Assembly: GCA_012295275.1 (NCBI GenBank)
Contig: CM022671.1
Span: forward strand, 16,166,956 to 16,230,955
Direction: 5' to 3'
DNA: 64,000 nucleotides
DNA from: Chrysomallon squamiferum
Lineage: Eukaryota; Mollusca; Gastropoda; Neomphalida; Peltospiridae
The notes beneath the pieces are model-generated. The model worked only from the letters and a program-made list of their open reading frames with translations. It made no database searches and was not told the origin of the DNA. The position numbers and the translations under genes are program-made. The stretch's first letter is position 1. Each line of letters begins with the position of its first letter. Below are positions 1-12,200 of the stretch, piece by piece.

Positions 1-1384
1 CCTCCAGGTCTGTTTCAGCATGCATACGTCAATCCACGTTACGCGTGCAAAATGAAATCAGTTGTTTCGTTGATGATGTTTATCTTGTTTTCTTTTTGTA
101 TTGTTTTTGTTGTTGCTGTTGTTGTTGTGTTTGTTTTTTTGTTTTCTGGACGTTTTTTTTTTTAAAAAGAAAAGAGATTCACCACAAAATAACGTATGGT
201 TAATGTCCGAAATTTCACGGTTAGTTACTCAGGCAAATCACGTTTGAATCCGTTAGTTCAAAACGAGATTCGCGAGCGTGATAAATCGTGATTTTGAAAA
301 TACTGTATTACTTAAAACGAAGTACCATCACAAAATTCTTCTAAATAATGTCCTGTACATATTCTACGTTCTGTGACAGAACTGTTATTAGATAAACATT
401 TTTTTTTTATAAATAACCATTTATACATCGTACTATTTAGACATAATAATGTTCTTTAAAAAAATATATTACGATGTAATCAAGGAAAACACCATAACAA
501 GTAAACTGTGTGGCTGTTTTTTTTTCGAGGAAAGTGTTCATGTCTAATCAACGTACACACCGTTATTCTTAATGTGGACAGTCTGCGATGGGCTGTCACG
601 TTGATGTCTAACTTGCGTGTCATCAAACTGATTTATATACTTGAAGACTTTAAACGGTGCAGGGGACATTACACAGAAAATAGATTGATAAAACGCAAAT
701 ACTTCGCTACATTGATTTTGACGAGATTCCTTGTCACAAAGAATTATCTTTATTGTAAGCAAAAGCAATAAGACGAAAGGGGAAAGACAGTTTTACTTCG
801 ATTTACTTTGCAACGTTCGGTTTCGCGTCTTGCGTGCTATTGATTTGCCAATAAGTTGAGCCTTCGGTTTGATCTTTATCAAATAGAAAACAGAGCCATT
901 AAGATCACAGTGTGTCGACCTGTGTCGTAAATTGCCTGAATTATCAGCCATAATGTAGACACAATCATCGTTTTATCAAATCAAAATTGTTTTATTTCAG
1001 ACCGCGTAATCTTTCATTTAAATCTTCCGTTCAGTGCGTGTCGCCGAGTTGTTAGTGAGGTTGTGTACATCACTGGTTTAAATTCGCGTTTATAAGTTGA
1101 AAGCATTTTTTTGTTTGTTTATAAGAAAGAAAGAATAAAAAGAAAAACATATATTATTTTTTATTATTATTATTTTTTTTTACCTTAAAAAAAAAAAATA
1201 AAAAGGTAATAATAATAATCATAATCATAATAAAGGAAATAATTTTTTTTTAAAACTACTACACAGACAAAGATATAATATTTATTGCAGTTAGAAAAAC
1301 CAGTTTGTCTACTAAATACATAACATAATATGTAAACCATTTGTAGTCTATTTCAACAATTTCGTAGGGTTGATTTTCATTTGC

Positions 1385-1448
<64 letters not shown>

Positions 1449-1554
1449 AAGTTTGAAATTAAAATATTTTATAAAACGTATTATTTTACTGATATATATT
1501 TTCTCTTACGAAGCTATTTTGTTTAGCTGCAGAACGTGTTTTGTTTTGTTTCAG
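1..1554. other. Left edge, no gene recognised
   Basis: AT-rich DNA with T-runs, a (ATT)n microsatellite at 1384-1445 and retained CpGs. One other pyrimidine-AG acceptor (before 1001) opens a frame but leads to no consistent exon joined to 1555. Confidence 0.6.
1384..1445. repeat. (ATT)n microsatellite
   Basis: About 20 perfect TTA units. Confidence 0.98.
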
Positions 1555-1645
1555 ACTGTCAGATATAGACACGTTTGACAAGCCAGTTACCAGCACACCA
1601 GTGGAGAGTGACAGCGACTACGAAAAAATTGATCTTATTTACTGA
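1555..1645 (+). CDS. Putative last coding exon of a gene entering from the left
   Basis: A strong acceptor (TTTGTTTTGTTTCAG) is followed by 29 codons in one open frame: LSDIDTFDKPVTSTPVESDS then DYEKIDLIY and TGA. The other two frames stop within 9 codons. The acidic, Ser/Thr-rich end with a YEKI (YxxPhi-type) motif would fit the cytoplasmic tail of a membrane protein, but no family is recognised. Upstream exons were not found in the first 1.5 kb and would lie outside the window. Confidence 0.5.
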
Positions 1646-2099
1646 GAGAGAGATTCAAGGGAGACAAATTAGGATCTTCCTATTTCGGGAATGGGAAACC
1701 TATATTTGGGTCTTTCTCCCCCCCCTCAAGATGTAGAAAACAGGATTTATATCGGCTTTCAAATCATCTTGGTCGAAATTCTTGGATTTCTATCAACTGT
1801 TGAAGTGAGGTGACAAACTGTTTACGTTTGAGTTTAAAACCCAAGTCTTAGTACTAAAATTTGAAACTGTTTTCAGTTTTCTCCATAATAGACTGTTGCC
1901 ATAGTAATATGATGTAAAATGTAAGTGCATTGTTCTAATGCTGATGTCTTGTTCTCAGCGTTCGAATGATCGCTGTTAGAAATTTAAACAATTGATACGT
2001 TGAATTGTATTCAGCTGCTTGGATTTGTATTGTAACAAATATATTTGTTCAACTAGAGAGAACAGAAACTAAGTTATAAAGCGTGGGGTTTGGTAAGCA

Positions 2100-2105
2100 A
2101 ATAAA
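2100..2105 (+). terminator. Candidate poly-A signal for the plus-strand gene
   Basis: AATAAA about 455 nt after the stop at 1645. Another AATAAA is at 3047-3052. Either could serve; weak evidence in AT-rich DNA. Confidence 0.25.
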
Positions 2106-2107
2106 AT

Positions 2108-2430
2108 TACATGACATTTTATGGAGTGAATCTATTGGTAACGTGATAAGATGACATTTGATGGGGTAGATCCATCGGTAACTGAATAAGATGACATTTG
2201 ATGGAGAGAATTCTCCAGTACAAACTTGTTAACAATGACATTTTATGGTTCAGATTCAGTGGTATTTTAATAAGATGACATTTGATGGAGAGGAATCTCC
2301 AGGACAAACTTGTTAACAATGACATTTTATGGAACAGATTCACTGATAACTTGTTAAAATGACATTCGATGGAGCGAATCAGTTGGTCCCGTTACAAAAT
2401 GACGTTTAAAGGAGTAGATCCACGATTTCA
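2108..2430. repeat. About 40-bp degenerate minisatellite
   Basis: About eight units with the core AAGATGACATTTGATGGAGA, alternating with AACAATGACATTTTATGG. Copies start near 2112, 2151, 2190, 2234, 2274, 2319, 2358 and 2397. It lies downstream of the putative plus-strand terminal exon. Confidence 0.88.
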
Positions 2431-3254
2431 GAAAAGGATGACGTTGTTCTCGGATTTCGTTTCAAGATGAAATGTTTACGAACAGACAGGGACTCCTTAC
2501 TATATCAGTAAAATGTGTGACAGACTGACGAGATATAAGACAAAATATTTAATATTTGTAATTTGAAAGTGTGCACTCAACTTGTACGTTATTGCCTTTT
2601 CTGTACACCTTAGAGTGAACTTATAATAGATATATTTTTCTGTTTGAAAAAAAGAAGTTAAAGTTGATACATTTATACACACACACATATATTTACACGT
2701 TCTCACACACACACGCACATACACACACACACATACAAACATACATATTTCACAATAAATGAATTATGAATGTTAACGATGCAACACTTCAGATTCTCGT
2801 GAATCCCCAAGTTTGACATACATACGAATTAAACGATTTTACTGTGATCAGTTTTAAAAATTTATAATCAAGTTAGCTGTTCTTTATGTTTTTGCAGGTG
2901 ATTTTAAAAGATTTAATAAAAATGTATATTTACTTTTCTTGTCACAATATCTCGCCACATGTGCCAAAACCCCCCAAAAAACTTGTTTCTGGTATTCTGT
3001 TATTTGTAGTGTTACGTTTTTGTTTTGTTTGTATATTATTTATTTCAATAAAGTTAATAAATAACCCGAAAATTATGTTATTTATTAAAAAAGTTGATAA
3101 TTATAATGCAACGGAACATTTTTACTAGATGGAACTTATATCAGTGACATCTTCAGACTATAATTTTTTCCGTGGAATTTGTCCCAGCTTTTTTATTTGC
3201 TCAAGGTAATAAACATTCTTTGATCTCGGTTTATAACTGTTCCTTTTTCTTCTG

Positions 3255-3402
3255 ATTCTTATTTATTTTATTTTATATATATATATATATATTTTGTTCC
3301 TTTATAATTAATTAATAGTTGAAAACGTTCACTATTTTTACGATACGGTCATGGGCACGATATCGTTTTCATAACCAGAAGAACTGACGACGAATCAAAA
3401 GG
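3255..3402 (-). other. Probable 3' UTR of the secreted-protein gene
   Basis: On the minus strand AATAAA-type signals (TTTATT on the plus strand) occur near 3259-3270, within 150 nt of the stop, in an AT-rich stretch containing (TA)n at 3271-3292. The 3' end is inferred. Confidence 0.35.
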
Positions 3403-3583
3403 TTAGATGAGTGTTGCAGGTGTGAACGTTGGCTTTGATTTGATGACGATGAAGTCAGACTCTGCTATGCTCAGCCACGTTTGACCGCCATCTTTACTAA
3501 GCACGTAAGCACGACCATGATTGGAGATTCCGACAAGGTCACCGGTAACGTCATCTTTACCCAACATCAAACCAACCAATGGA
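3403..3583 (-). CDS. Secreted-protein gene, exon j: Asp-box and stop
   Basis: Phase 2 to stop (TAA at 3403-3405). PLVGLMLGKDDVTGDLVGIS, then AYVLSKDGGQTWLSIAESDF. SKDGGQTW is a full Asp-box (beta-hairpin loop known from sialidases and sortilin/VPS10 beta-propellers); here it occurs once. Frame needs the acceptor GATGTCAG|TCC; a second AG lies 7 nt upstream (GAATAG|ATG) and would give an early stop. Confidence 0.82.
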
Positions 3584-3910
3584 CTGACATCTATTCAAAA
3601 ACAGTCACACATTTTATTCATGTTTCGCTGAAATCATTTTGAAGATAAAAGATATATACAGGGGTTGTAATGCCTGTACGTATTATAGATTTAAATTATA
3701 TAATAATAATAATAATAATAATTTGTTTTAATTTGTGTATGTATAAGATTTTATAGATTACTGATGGTACGGGATACATTTATTGAAGATTGCTCGATGT
3801 CAAAGTATTTTTAAAAATTTTAATTTAAATATTAGACTTACCGTGATAAAGACCAGAAACTTTTCTATGACAGGAAACGACAGACGATCGAAATCTGAAA
3901 ACGGTAAACC

Positions 3911-3971
<61 letters not shown>

Positions 3972-5428
3972 GATGATGATGATAATAATAATAAATAAAT
4001 AAATAAATAAATAAATAAAACATATATATAACATACACACAGACACACACACGAGAAAGACAGTCATAGAGAAACTCTCAGTGAGACGCACAGAGATAGA
4101 CATACGTACAGATATGTAAACATCCACTGAAAGACAGACACCGTGATAAGTGTTTACAGTGAATGTATTAATTAAATCTTTATAATTAAAACGAATACAG
4201 GTTGAGAATCTTTTATCCGAAATACTTGGGCATGGAAGTTTTTCGAATTTCGGAATTTTCCTGATTTTATAATATGACGAAAACATCTAAATTTAAATGC
4301 AAAATCCATTTATATTTCATATATAAAAAGCTACAGGATTTTTGTAAAATATTTTTCTTTTAGTAATTTTGTGCATACAATAATTTCAGAATTCGGAGCT
4401 TTTCGGATTTCATAAGAGGTCCTCAGCCTGTACATCAATGTTTTCAACACTGTATTATTCTGTTTATTAATTAAAAATTATTTTCTTTTCAACGAATTAA
4501 ATTAAAAATTATTTTCCTTGAATAAACTGGTGAACGTGAAGATTAGCAGTGTTTAACACTTACTTGTATTTATATTCTGCATCACACTCATACGTGTCTG
4601 ACGCAAGACCAGGCATAACACTGTACGAATAAAACCCTGAAATAAAAATGATAAATATACTTATAACATAGCAGCATTATAACCTCGTCTTATCAGTTAG
4701 AATACGGTGTTCGTGTGACTGTATATTTTAACATTTTAACCTCGTCAATCAGAATACGGTGTTCGTGTGACTGTATATTCTATTATAACCTCGTCATATC
4801 AACTACAGTTGCAGTAAAATTGCACGTCTTTACGTAACAGTGCAAATTAAATGACGTAATCCGAAACCGGAACTAATTCTAGTTACGTGACGTCATTCGT
4901 TTGTTAAAAGCCTAACAAAAGTAACGAAGGTTGTTTGAAGTAGACGCCGAGGTGTAAACATGATGTGGAGCACAGCTAAACTTGTATTCCTTTTTCTCCA
5001 GAGTATTAAATGTTAACAGCAAGAAAACAGTACTGAGAGCTAAACATATTATTACTTCAAGAATGGAACGTCTAAAAACTTTTACAAATTCAATAACGTG
5101 CGCAAAATGTTATGGAAATCTGAAACAATCAGTCAAGGGAAAATCTAAAAAAAAATAAAAAAAACAAAAATAAATAAAATAAAAAATAAAACTTCCGAGT
5201 CAGTCGAGAATAGCAACTGAACTGTGATGTGGAACAAGGAAGCAGGACAGATTGCATATGCTACTGTTTTGGGGAACCTCCTTAGCAAGCACAATGGGAT
5301 TCACGAAGCATTCTATCCGTCTTGCAGAGCAATCTGCCTTTAATTCATTTGTGTTTGTGTGTGTGTGAATACACATTATACATACACAAATACATACAGA
5401 CACACATATATGTAAAGTCACATATATA

Positions 5429-5464
<36 letters not shown>

Positions 5465-7324
5465 CGCGCACTCACGCACACATATATGCATGAAAAATAT
5501 ATGCAACACACACAAACATACACATACAAATATATATATTAGGCACACCAGAACCAATATACAATTATACATATACAAATAGACATGCATACATATATAA
5601 ACACAAACGTTCGTACATAATATATACTGTACACACACATATACACAAAACCGCACATAACACATCAACATATGCATATATACACACAACCATACAGTTT
5701 TATATAAAGATTTACAGAGAAAAAAACGAAACACAGATACAGATATAAAAACGTACGAACAAAAACACGCATACAGAACCATACGTATACATTACACATT
5801 CAAACGTATATACGCACACACACACACGCGCGCTTGTACATAAAGACATAACCACGTATATTCATAAAATATTCATATACAAATAAAAATTTAATATACA
5901 TAAAAAACATCAGCAGCAAATGTACAGACATATATACATGCATGTACACATAAATAAACACACATACATGTACACATAAATAAACACACATACATGTACA
6001 CATAAATAAACACACATACATGTACAATATAAATTAATAGACACGTAACAATGTACATATCTTTACGTACGTAACTGTGGATTTACATCCACAAATATAC
6101 AACGTTATTTTACAAACACACACGTACACATACACATACATAAGTACAAAGATATAAAGAATACAAAAATAAAAACCTATATATGTACACATACAAAATG
6201 TACCCAAACATACACTAATACACAGATATACACATACACTTAAACACACAATATTCAAAAAAACGTTTTTTTTGCCTCAACCGTATTCTTTCATAATCTT
6301 TCGAATCTAACGATATTTTTATCCTGTGATCAATTACATGTATTTCACCCCAAGGTTGTTTTTTTTTTGTTTCTTTCTTTCTTTTTGCACCATCCCATAG
6401 ACAAGACAGTACATACCACAACCTTTGTAATACCATTTGTCTAACACTAATATTACAGTATATTAAAATGCGCGCTGTTTAATTATTTGCTTTGTTATTA
6501 ACAATATACGACTTTTTGTCATTTTTAGGTATTTGAAAAAACGCTAGAAATCGACGGGAAATTTATTTTAGTTATCATTTAATGATAACGCCAGAACTTT
6601 ACTGTTTTATTTTCCTCCCTTCTTATTGGTCAGTCTATCGACATTCTAGCCTAGGAACAACATCATGGTCATAACAATCTCCTGATGCAGCACTCGATAT
6701 GAGAATCGCCAAAATCTGACCTGCTACAAATTTCAGTGCAGTTACTGATACAATCACATGACAACTGCCTGCTTTGTGTTATTTAGTATGAACACAACAA
6801 ATTCAGAAGGACAGATTCTGTCAAACAAATTATCCCAGTCCTGAGATTGCTTCTTGTACCACGTTTTATTAACAGTACAATTGTCGCCAAAGGATCCCTT
6901 GAAAGAGTAATAAATTAAACTTTTATTGGAAAAGAGCGAGTTTGTACATCTAGACACACATTAAAGATGCTTTTGAACTCGGCTTATTTCGAGGTTATTC
7001 GTTAGGGACTGGTATGCGGTTAACTATTAATGTTTTAAATAAAGGAAGGAAAAATAAAAACAAACAAGGAAGATAGAAAAAGAAAATAATAATAATAATA
7101 AAGGAAAGAAAACTAATTTAAAATAAAGCTTCGGTTTAGGATAAATTTAACTCTTGGGAAATAGGTTTTCAAAAAAATAATTTTTTTTATTCAGATAAAA
7201 GAAGAAAAAATAAAATATAACCAATAACAATAAACATAACAATAATATTAGCAATAACAAAAATCGTGATATTTGTTATAAGTTTTTTCTAAATTAATAT
7301 CTAATAAACAGAAGCACACACAGA

Positions 7325-7359
<35 letters not shown>

Positions 7360-8376
7360 CAGTATATACGTTTAGTAGTATGTAATGCAATGTAATATAA
7401 GTATACACGTTTGTATTTATATATGTATGCACATGTGTATTCGTATATGAATGAACTAATAACTAATACACACAAACACACAGACACACATATATATAAT
7501 TACTACACGCACATAAACGTACCGTCGATTTCGGGTCTACACCGCCACATTTGATCACTTGGCGCGCATGCGTCAGATGTTTCAGTGCCGCACTGACTCG
7601 CTAGGACGTCACAGCAGGCACAGTCTTGACGACTTGTGTCAAACAAACACGTGCAGTTGTTACCCGTTGTCCACGTCAGTCTCTTCGCTGCAAATTACGT
7701 ATTACAGAATTAGATTAAACTTAGCTTTAATTAATTAATTTTGATGATGCTGTTGTTGTTGTTGTTGTTGACATTGTTATTATTACTGTTGTTGTTGTTG
7801 TTATTGTTATTATTATTAGGTGTGATAGCGAATTATTATTTATAACAATACCTACCTAAAACGTTAAACTGTAAAACGGCCTTTACATATTTTTCACGTT
7901 GTTTTTTTTTGTATTTTTAATATTTAAACTATGATTTATATACAAACTTCATGTATATAATTTTTTTTTATTTTAATTAATTTTTTTATTTATTTATTTA
8001 TTTATTTATTTATTTGTGATTCTATACATTTAATAGTAAGATCTAGCAATTCACTAATCTGCAGACAAATACTATTTGAAACGTACAACACTTTCTGTTC
8101 AGGTCTAAAACGATGTGAGTTAACGGCGTCGAGAAATCAGTTTTGTTTCTCCAGCGATCGTTGTAGATGACTTCAGCCACGACGATGTTGTCAGACGACA
8201 GTTTGACTCGCGGGTCGTCCATGTTGACCTTTTCTTTGATAACAATCACAGTCGGGTCGCTGAACGTCAGTCTTCCAATCTAGGAAATGTCTTACCATTA
8301 ACTTCTCTCTCTTAAGCGTGTGCACACACACACACATCGAAACGAATTAAAGAACTTTCATCTTAGGTTGCATTAG

Positions 8377-8453
<77 letters not shown>

Positions 8454-9232
8454 ATATGTGTGTGTGTGTGTTTGTGTGTTTGAAAACTTCATATTGTGAA
8501 ACAAAAGTATGCCAGATTAAACTAGCTGATCATAAACGTCATAACTTGTGGCTCCCTAGATAACATTAAAGTCTTGCTTGCACATGAAACGCACTTCAGT
8601 TATTAATTATTTAAATTAATTTTAAAAAGATGAGACATGCTGTAAACTTATTTTGTTTTATATGGAGGATAGTTGATTGATGTTCAGAATCAGAAAGGGA
8701 GACAGAAAATCGTTAAAAGAGACTGATACATCTATCTGTATTTTGCTCCCTGTCTGGTTCACATTAAACCTGTATCCCATGGGCAGGTATTGCAGCCCTT
8801 CATACGTCATCGCTGTCAGGAGATACATATTAATGATGACGTCATAGGCGGTGGCAGTCGAATTGGGTTCGTGACCTGCGTTGACCTCCAGATTTAGACT
8901 GATGCTGGAGAGAAAGAATAAAGAGATAATTAGTATCAAGTCTTTGTTTCATCGTTTAATTTTCCCCTAGGGTAATAAGTTATCACACACTTTAGACAAT
9001 TATTCAGATTCATTAATATCCTGTTAGAGTTATTGCATGCAAAACATGTGATTGTTTTTAGGGGATTTATGGCGATATGAAATTAGAGACGTAAAACTGA
9101 AACACATTTGAATGCTCATCGGAGTATTCTGGCAGCCAGTGTTTCTCATTATCATTCAAGAAATATGAATTAAATAAATCAGTTGCTCGTATTTGTTTTT
9201 ACTGGGCTCTATCAATATTGGCAAAATAATAA

Positions 9233-9263
<31 letters not shown>

Positions 9264-12200
9264 AATCGTCGTCATCATCTTTCTTGGGAAACTGATAATG
9301 CACAAAAAGTGAATAATAAATAAATAAATAAATTTAAAAAATAATAATAAATAAGTAAATAAATAAATAAGCAAATAAATAAATAAATGAATAAATATAT
9401 GAACGAAAAAAAAAAAAAAAGAAGAAAGAACTGATCTTTGCGCACTGAACTCAATTTAATCCATGGTTAAAAATTTTTTGCATATAATTAAGAACTTCAC
9501 ACGTGACAAAAGTAGATAGACCAATACTATGAGATGAGAAATGGATCCTCAATTAACCGCAATAAATATAATTTATCTTATATGTGTTTTAATCTTCTAT
9601 TTGCTGTTATACCAGTATTAGAGGACTGGTTGGACCGGACAACAGCCGAGAGGGAGCAACTTACCTACCGTCCAGACAGCACGTTTTAGCCTGGGACAAG
9701 GTCAACCCAAGGATCGGCCGTCTGTTTTCTACGTCAGGGACGTCGGTTGTAAAGGACATATCGGACACCCAGATTAAAAAGCTGCCGTATTTAACACCAA
9801 CTCCGATCTTCAGCTCGGTGCCGTTCTCCATGGAAGCGTAATCTTCCAGACGAGCCGCGAAAACGACCGACAACTCCGCCTGGGGAGATAACCCATCTTT
9901 TGTCAGGTTCGGTAACTGAAGAATTCCGACGTCATTCTGATACGTCCAGAGTGTTGATCGTATAACTGACTCGATGTCGTAGAGGTGGATTTTGACGTCG
10001 TCGAGTAAGCCTTTCGAGTCGTTGCCTTCTGCAGAGATCTTCTGAACTGTGATCATTGTTTCGTTTGATTCTAATTCATAAGGTGTCACGACTTCAACTT
10101 TCGGCGCCAGTCCGTCTTCAGCGAACGTCAGTTTAACGCCGCCTTCGATTGGCTGCCTTATTTTGATAGCCGTGGACGTCGGTGTGTTCAGGGTGACGTT
10201 GACGGGAGGAGTGTACACGTAGTCAGAAACCATTTCAAACCTCTCTGTCTTGTTGTCTAACATTTCAAACTGCATCTCCATTTTACATCTAACCAGACTG
10301 CCTGCACCTGTATCATCTAAAAGTATTCAATAATAATAACAAACCAATATTAAGGAAGAGATGAGTAGTCAAAGAGAGGTGGATTTAATTTAAATTGACA
10401 TTATTTCAAATTGAAATCACTTCTGAAAATGATATCTTGGTAAGTAACTTAAAATAAATAAATAAATAAATAAATAAAAATTATAATAAGAAAAATGATG
10501 AAGATGATGATCTTCATAATCATAATTACAACAATAAAAGACTACTTTTGTATCACATCAAAATATCAGAAACGAATTGAATTGTAACAATACTGAGACA
10601 GCAGATTAACTCTGGTTTCTCCTCACTCATGGATGCAGTCATAGCTTAGTGTTTAATCTCACCTCTAACAGTCATTGAAGCAGACCCTGAAAATCTCCAC
10701 TGGTTAGCGGTCAGATCCTTTAATACAACACTATACACTTGACCATCGCTGGACGCATTTTCAGACTGGATCTGGAGCAATTCACAAAACGAGCAAAGTC
10801 ATAATAAGTTTGAAATATGTTGCAGAATAAAGATATATTGATATCTGCTGTCTAACGCAAATAAAATTATCCCTGCTTCAGAAGCAAAGAAAAAATAAAT
10901 ATATAATCTGTAAAGTCTACGTCTTTTAAATTATATATAATTAAGACTGAATTACAAATAGAAGAAGTAGTTCTTATTTATTAATATTTTGTTTCACCTT
11001 TAGCCCCTGCTATTACTACTGAAACAATCACAATTCGAATATTCAAGCGGCTACTACTATAACTACAATTACTACTACTACTATTACAAATACTACTACT
11101 ACTACCATCATTTCCATTACCACTAATGGTCGATATATTATTCGACATCTACCAATACATAATAGACTAATAATAAAAGATATTGGAGGTCGTTGTAGTA
11201 TATTTTACTTATGGAAAAGGAAAGGAACAAACACAAAACACTACCATGTTCGTTGAGGACTGATTGAAATGAGCTGGTGAACCATCAACGTCCTGTGCCC
11301 CATCCAGCTGCCATTTTACTGACGTCACAGAATTTTCTGATAGCTGCAAGAAAAGTTGACTTAGTATTCAGGGTTTGAAACGGTTTGAATACCGTTATAA
11401 TATCATATCATATTCCTCTTTACTTTATTGTTAAAATAAACTGCTTATTCCCATTGTGAGGAATAGCCTTTGTAATTACTGTTTATTACAGTTCTTGTTG
11501 CATTTGTTTCCAATATAGAATTATCCTGAATGCAGTTAACGTTTTAATTTTTGAGCGGTTTCTTTTATCTTTTTCATATGATATTACTTTTATTCCCACT
11601 GAGAATAATAACCTTTATAATTACTGTTTATTATGTTTCTTATATTTGTTTAGAGTTATTCTTAATAGAGTTTAATCTTTGTTTTAGAAGTGTTGTCTTT
11701 TATTTTCCACTTCTTTCTGTTACTTGTTTCTCTTTCTTTCTTTTTTCTTTTCTTTTCTTTCTTTTCTTTCTTAATTTCTTTACTTTACTTTTTCTTTTTC
11801 TTTTCTTTTTTTTTTTTTTTTTTTTTTAAAATTCTTCTTTACGTCTCTGCCATGGATTAACTTCGGCTTTTAACTAATCAGTCTTTTCCTCGCGAATACG
11901 TGGAAAGGATCGAGTGACATTAAATATTTTATAATTGTAAATGTATTCACTTCCAGCGCTTCTCGTCTTCGACTCACTTTATTTTTTCAAAAAAATAAAA
12001 AAAATAAAGAATCATTATTTTCGTGCAGTCGGTTTATCCCCGAGACAGAGCAGGAAATGAAGAGGTGTCAGATTGTGTGTAATTTGTCAACGTCTACAGC
12101 AACGTCTCACAGTTAATGTCGGCAATAACCTCACTCTGTCAGTGGCTGTCGCGACGTGATATTAAACATGCAACTTTGCCATCCGCGCTAATCGGGAGAT

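Noticed and set aside
985-1070. Possible exon after TTTATTTCAG on the plus strand
   Set aside because: Joining it to the exon at 1555 makes a stop codon or a wrong phase.
3783-4286. Open frames of 61-153 codons across the AAT/GATAAT repeat
   Set aside because: Poly-Asn, poly-Ile and poly-Tyr frames produced by a microsatellite; no splice context or codon signature.
5345-6258. Cys/Val/Tyr-rich frames on the minus strand
   Set aside because: Readings of CA/TA repeats, not genes.
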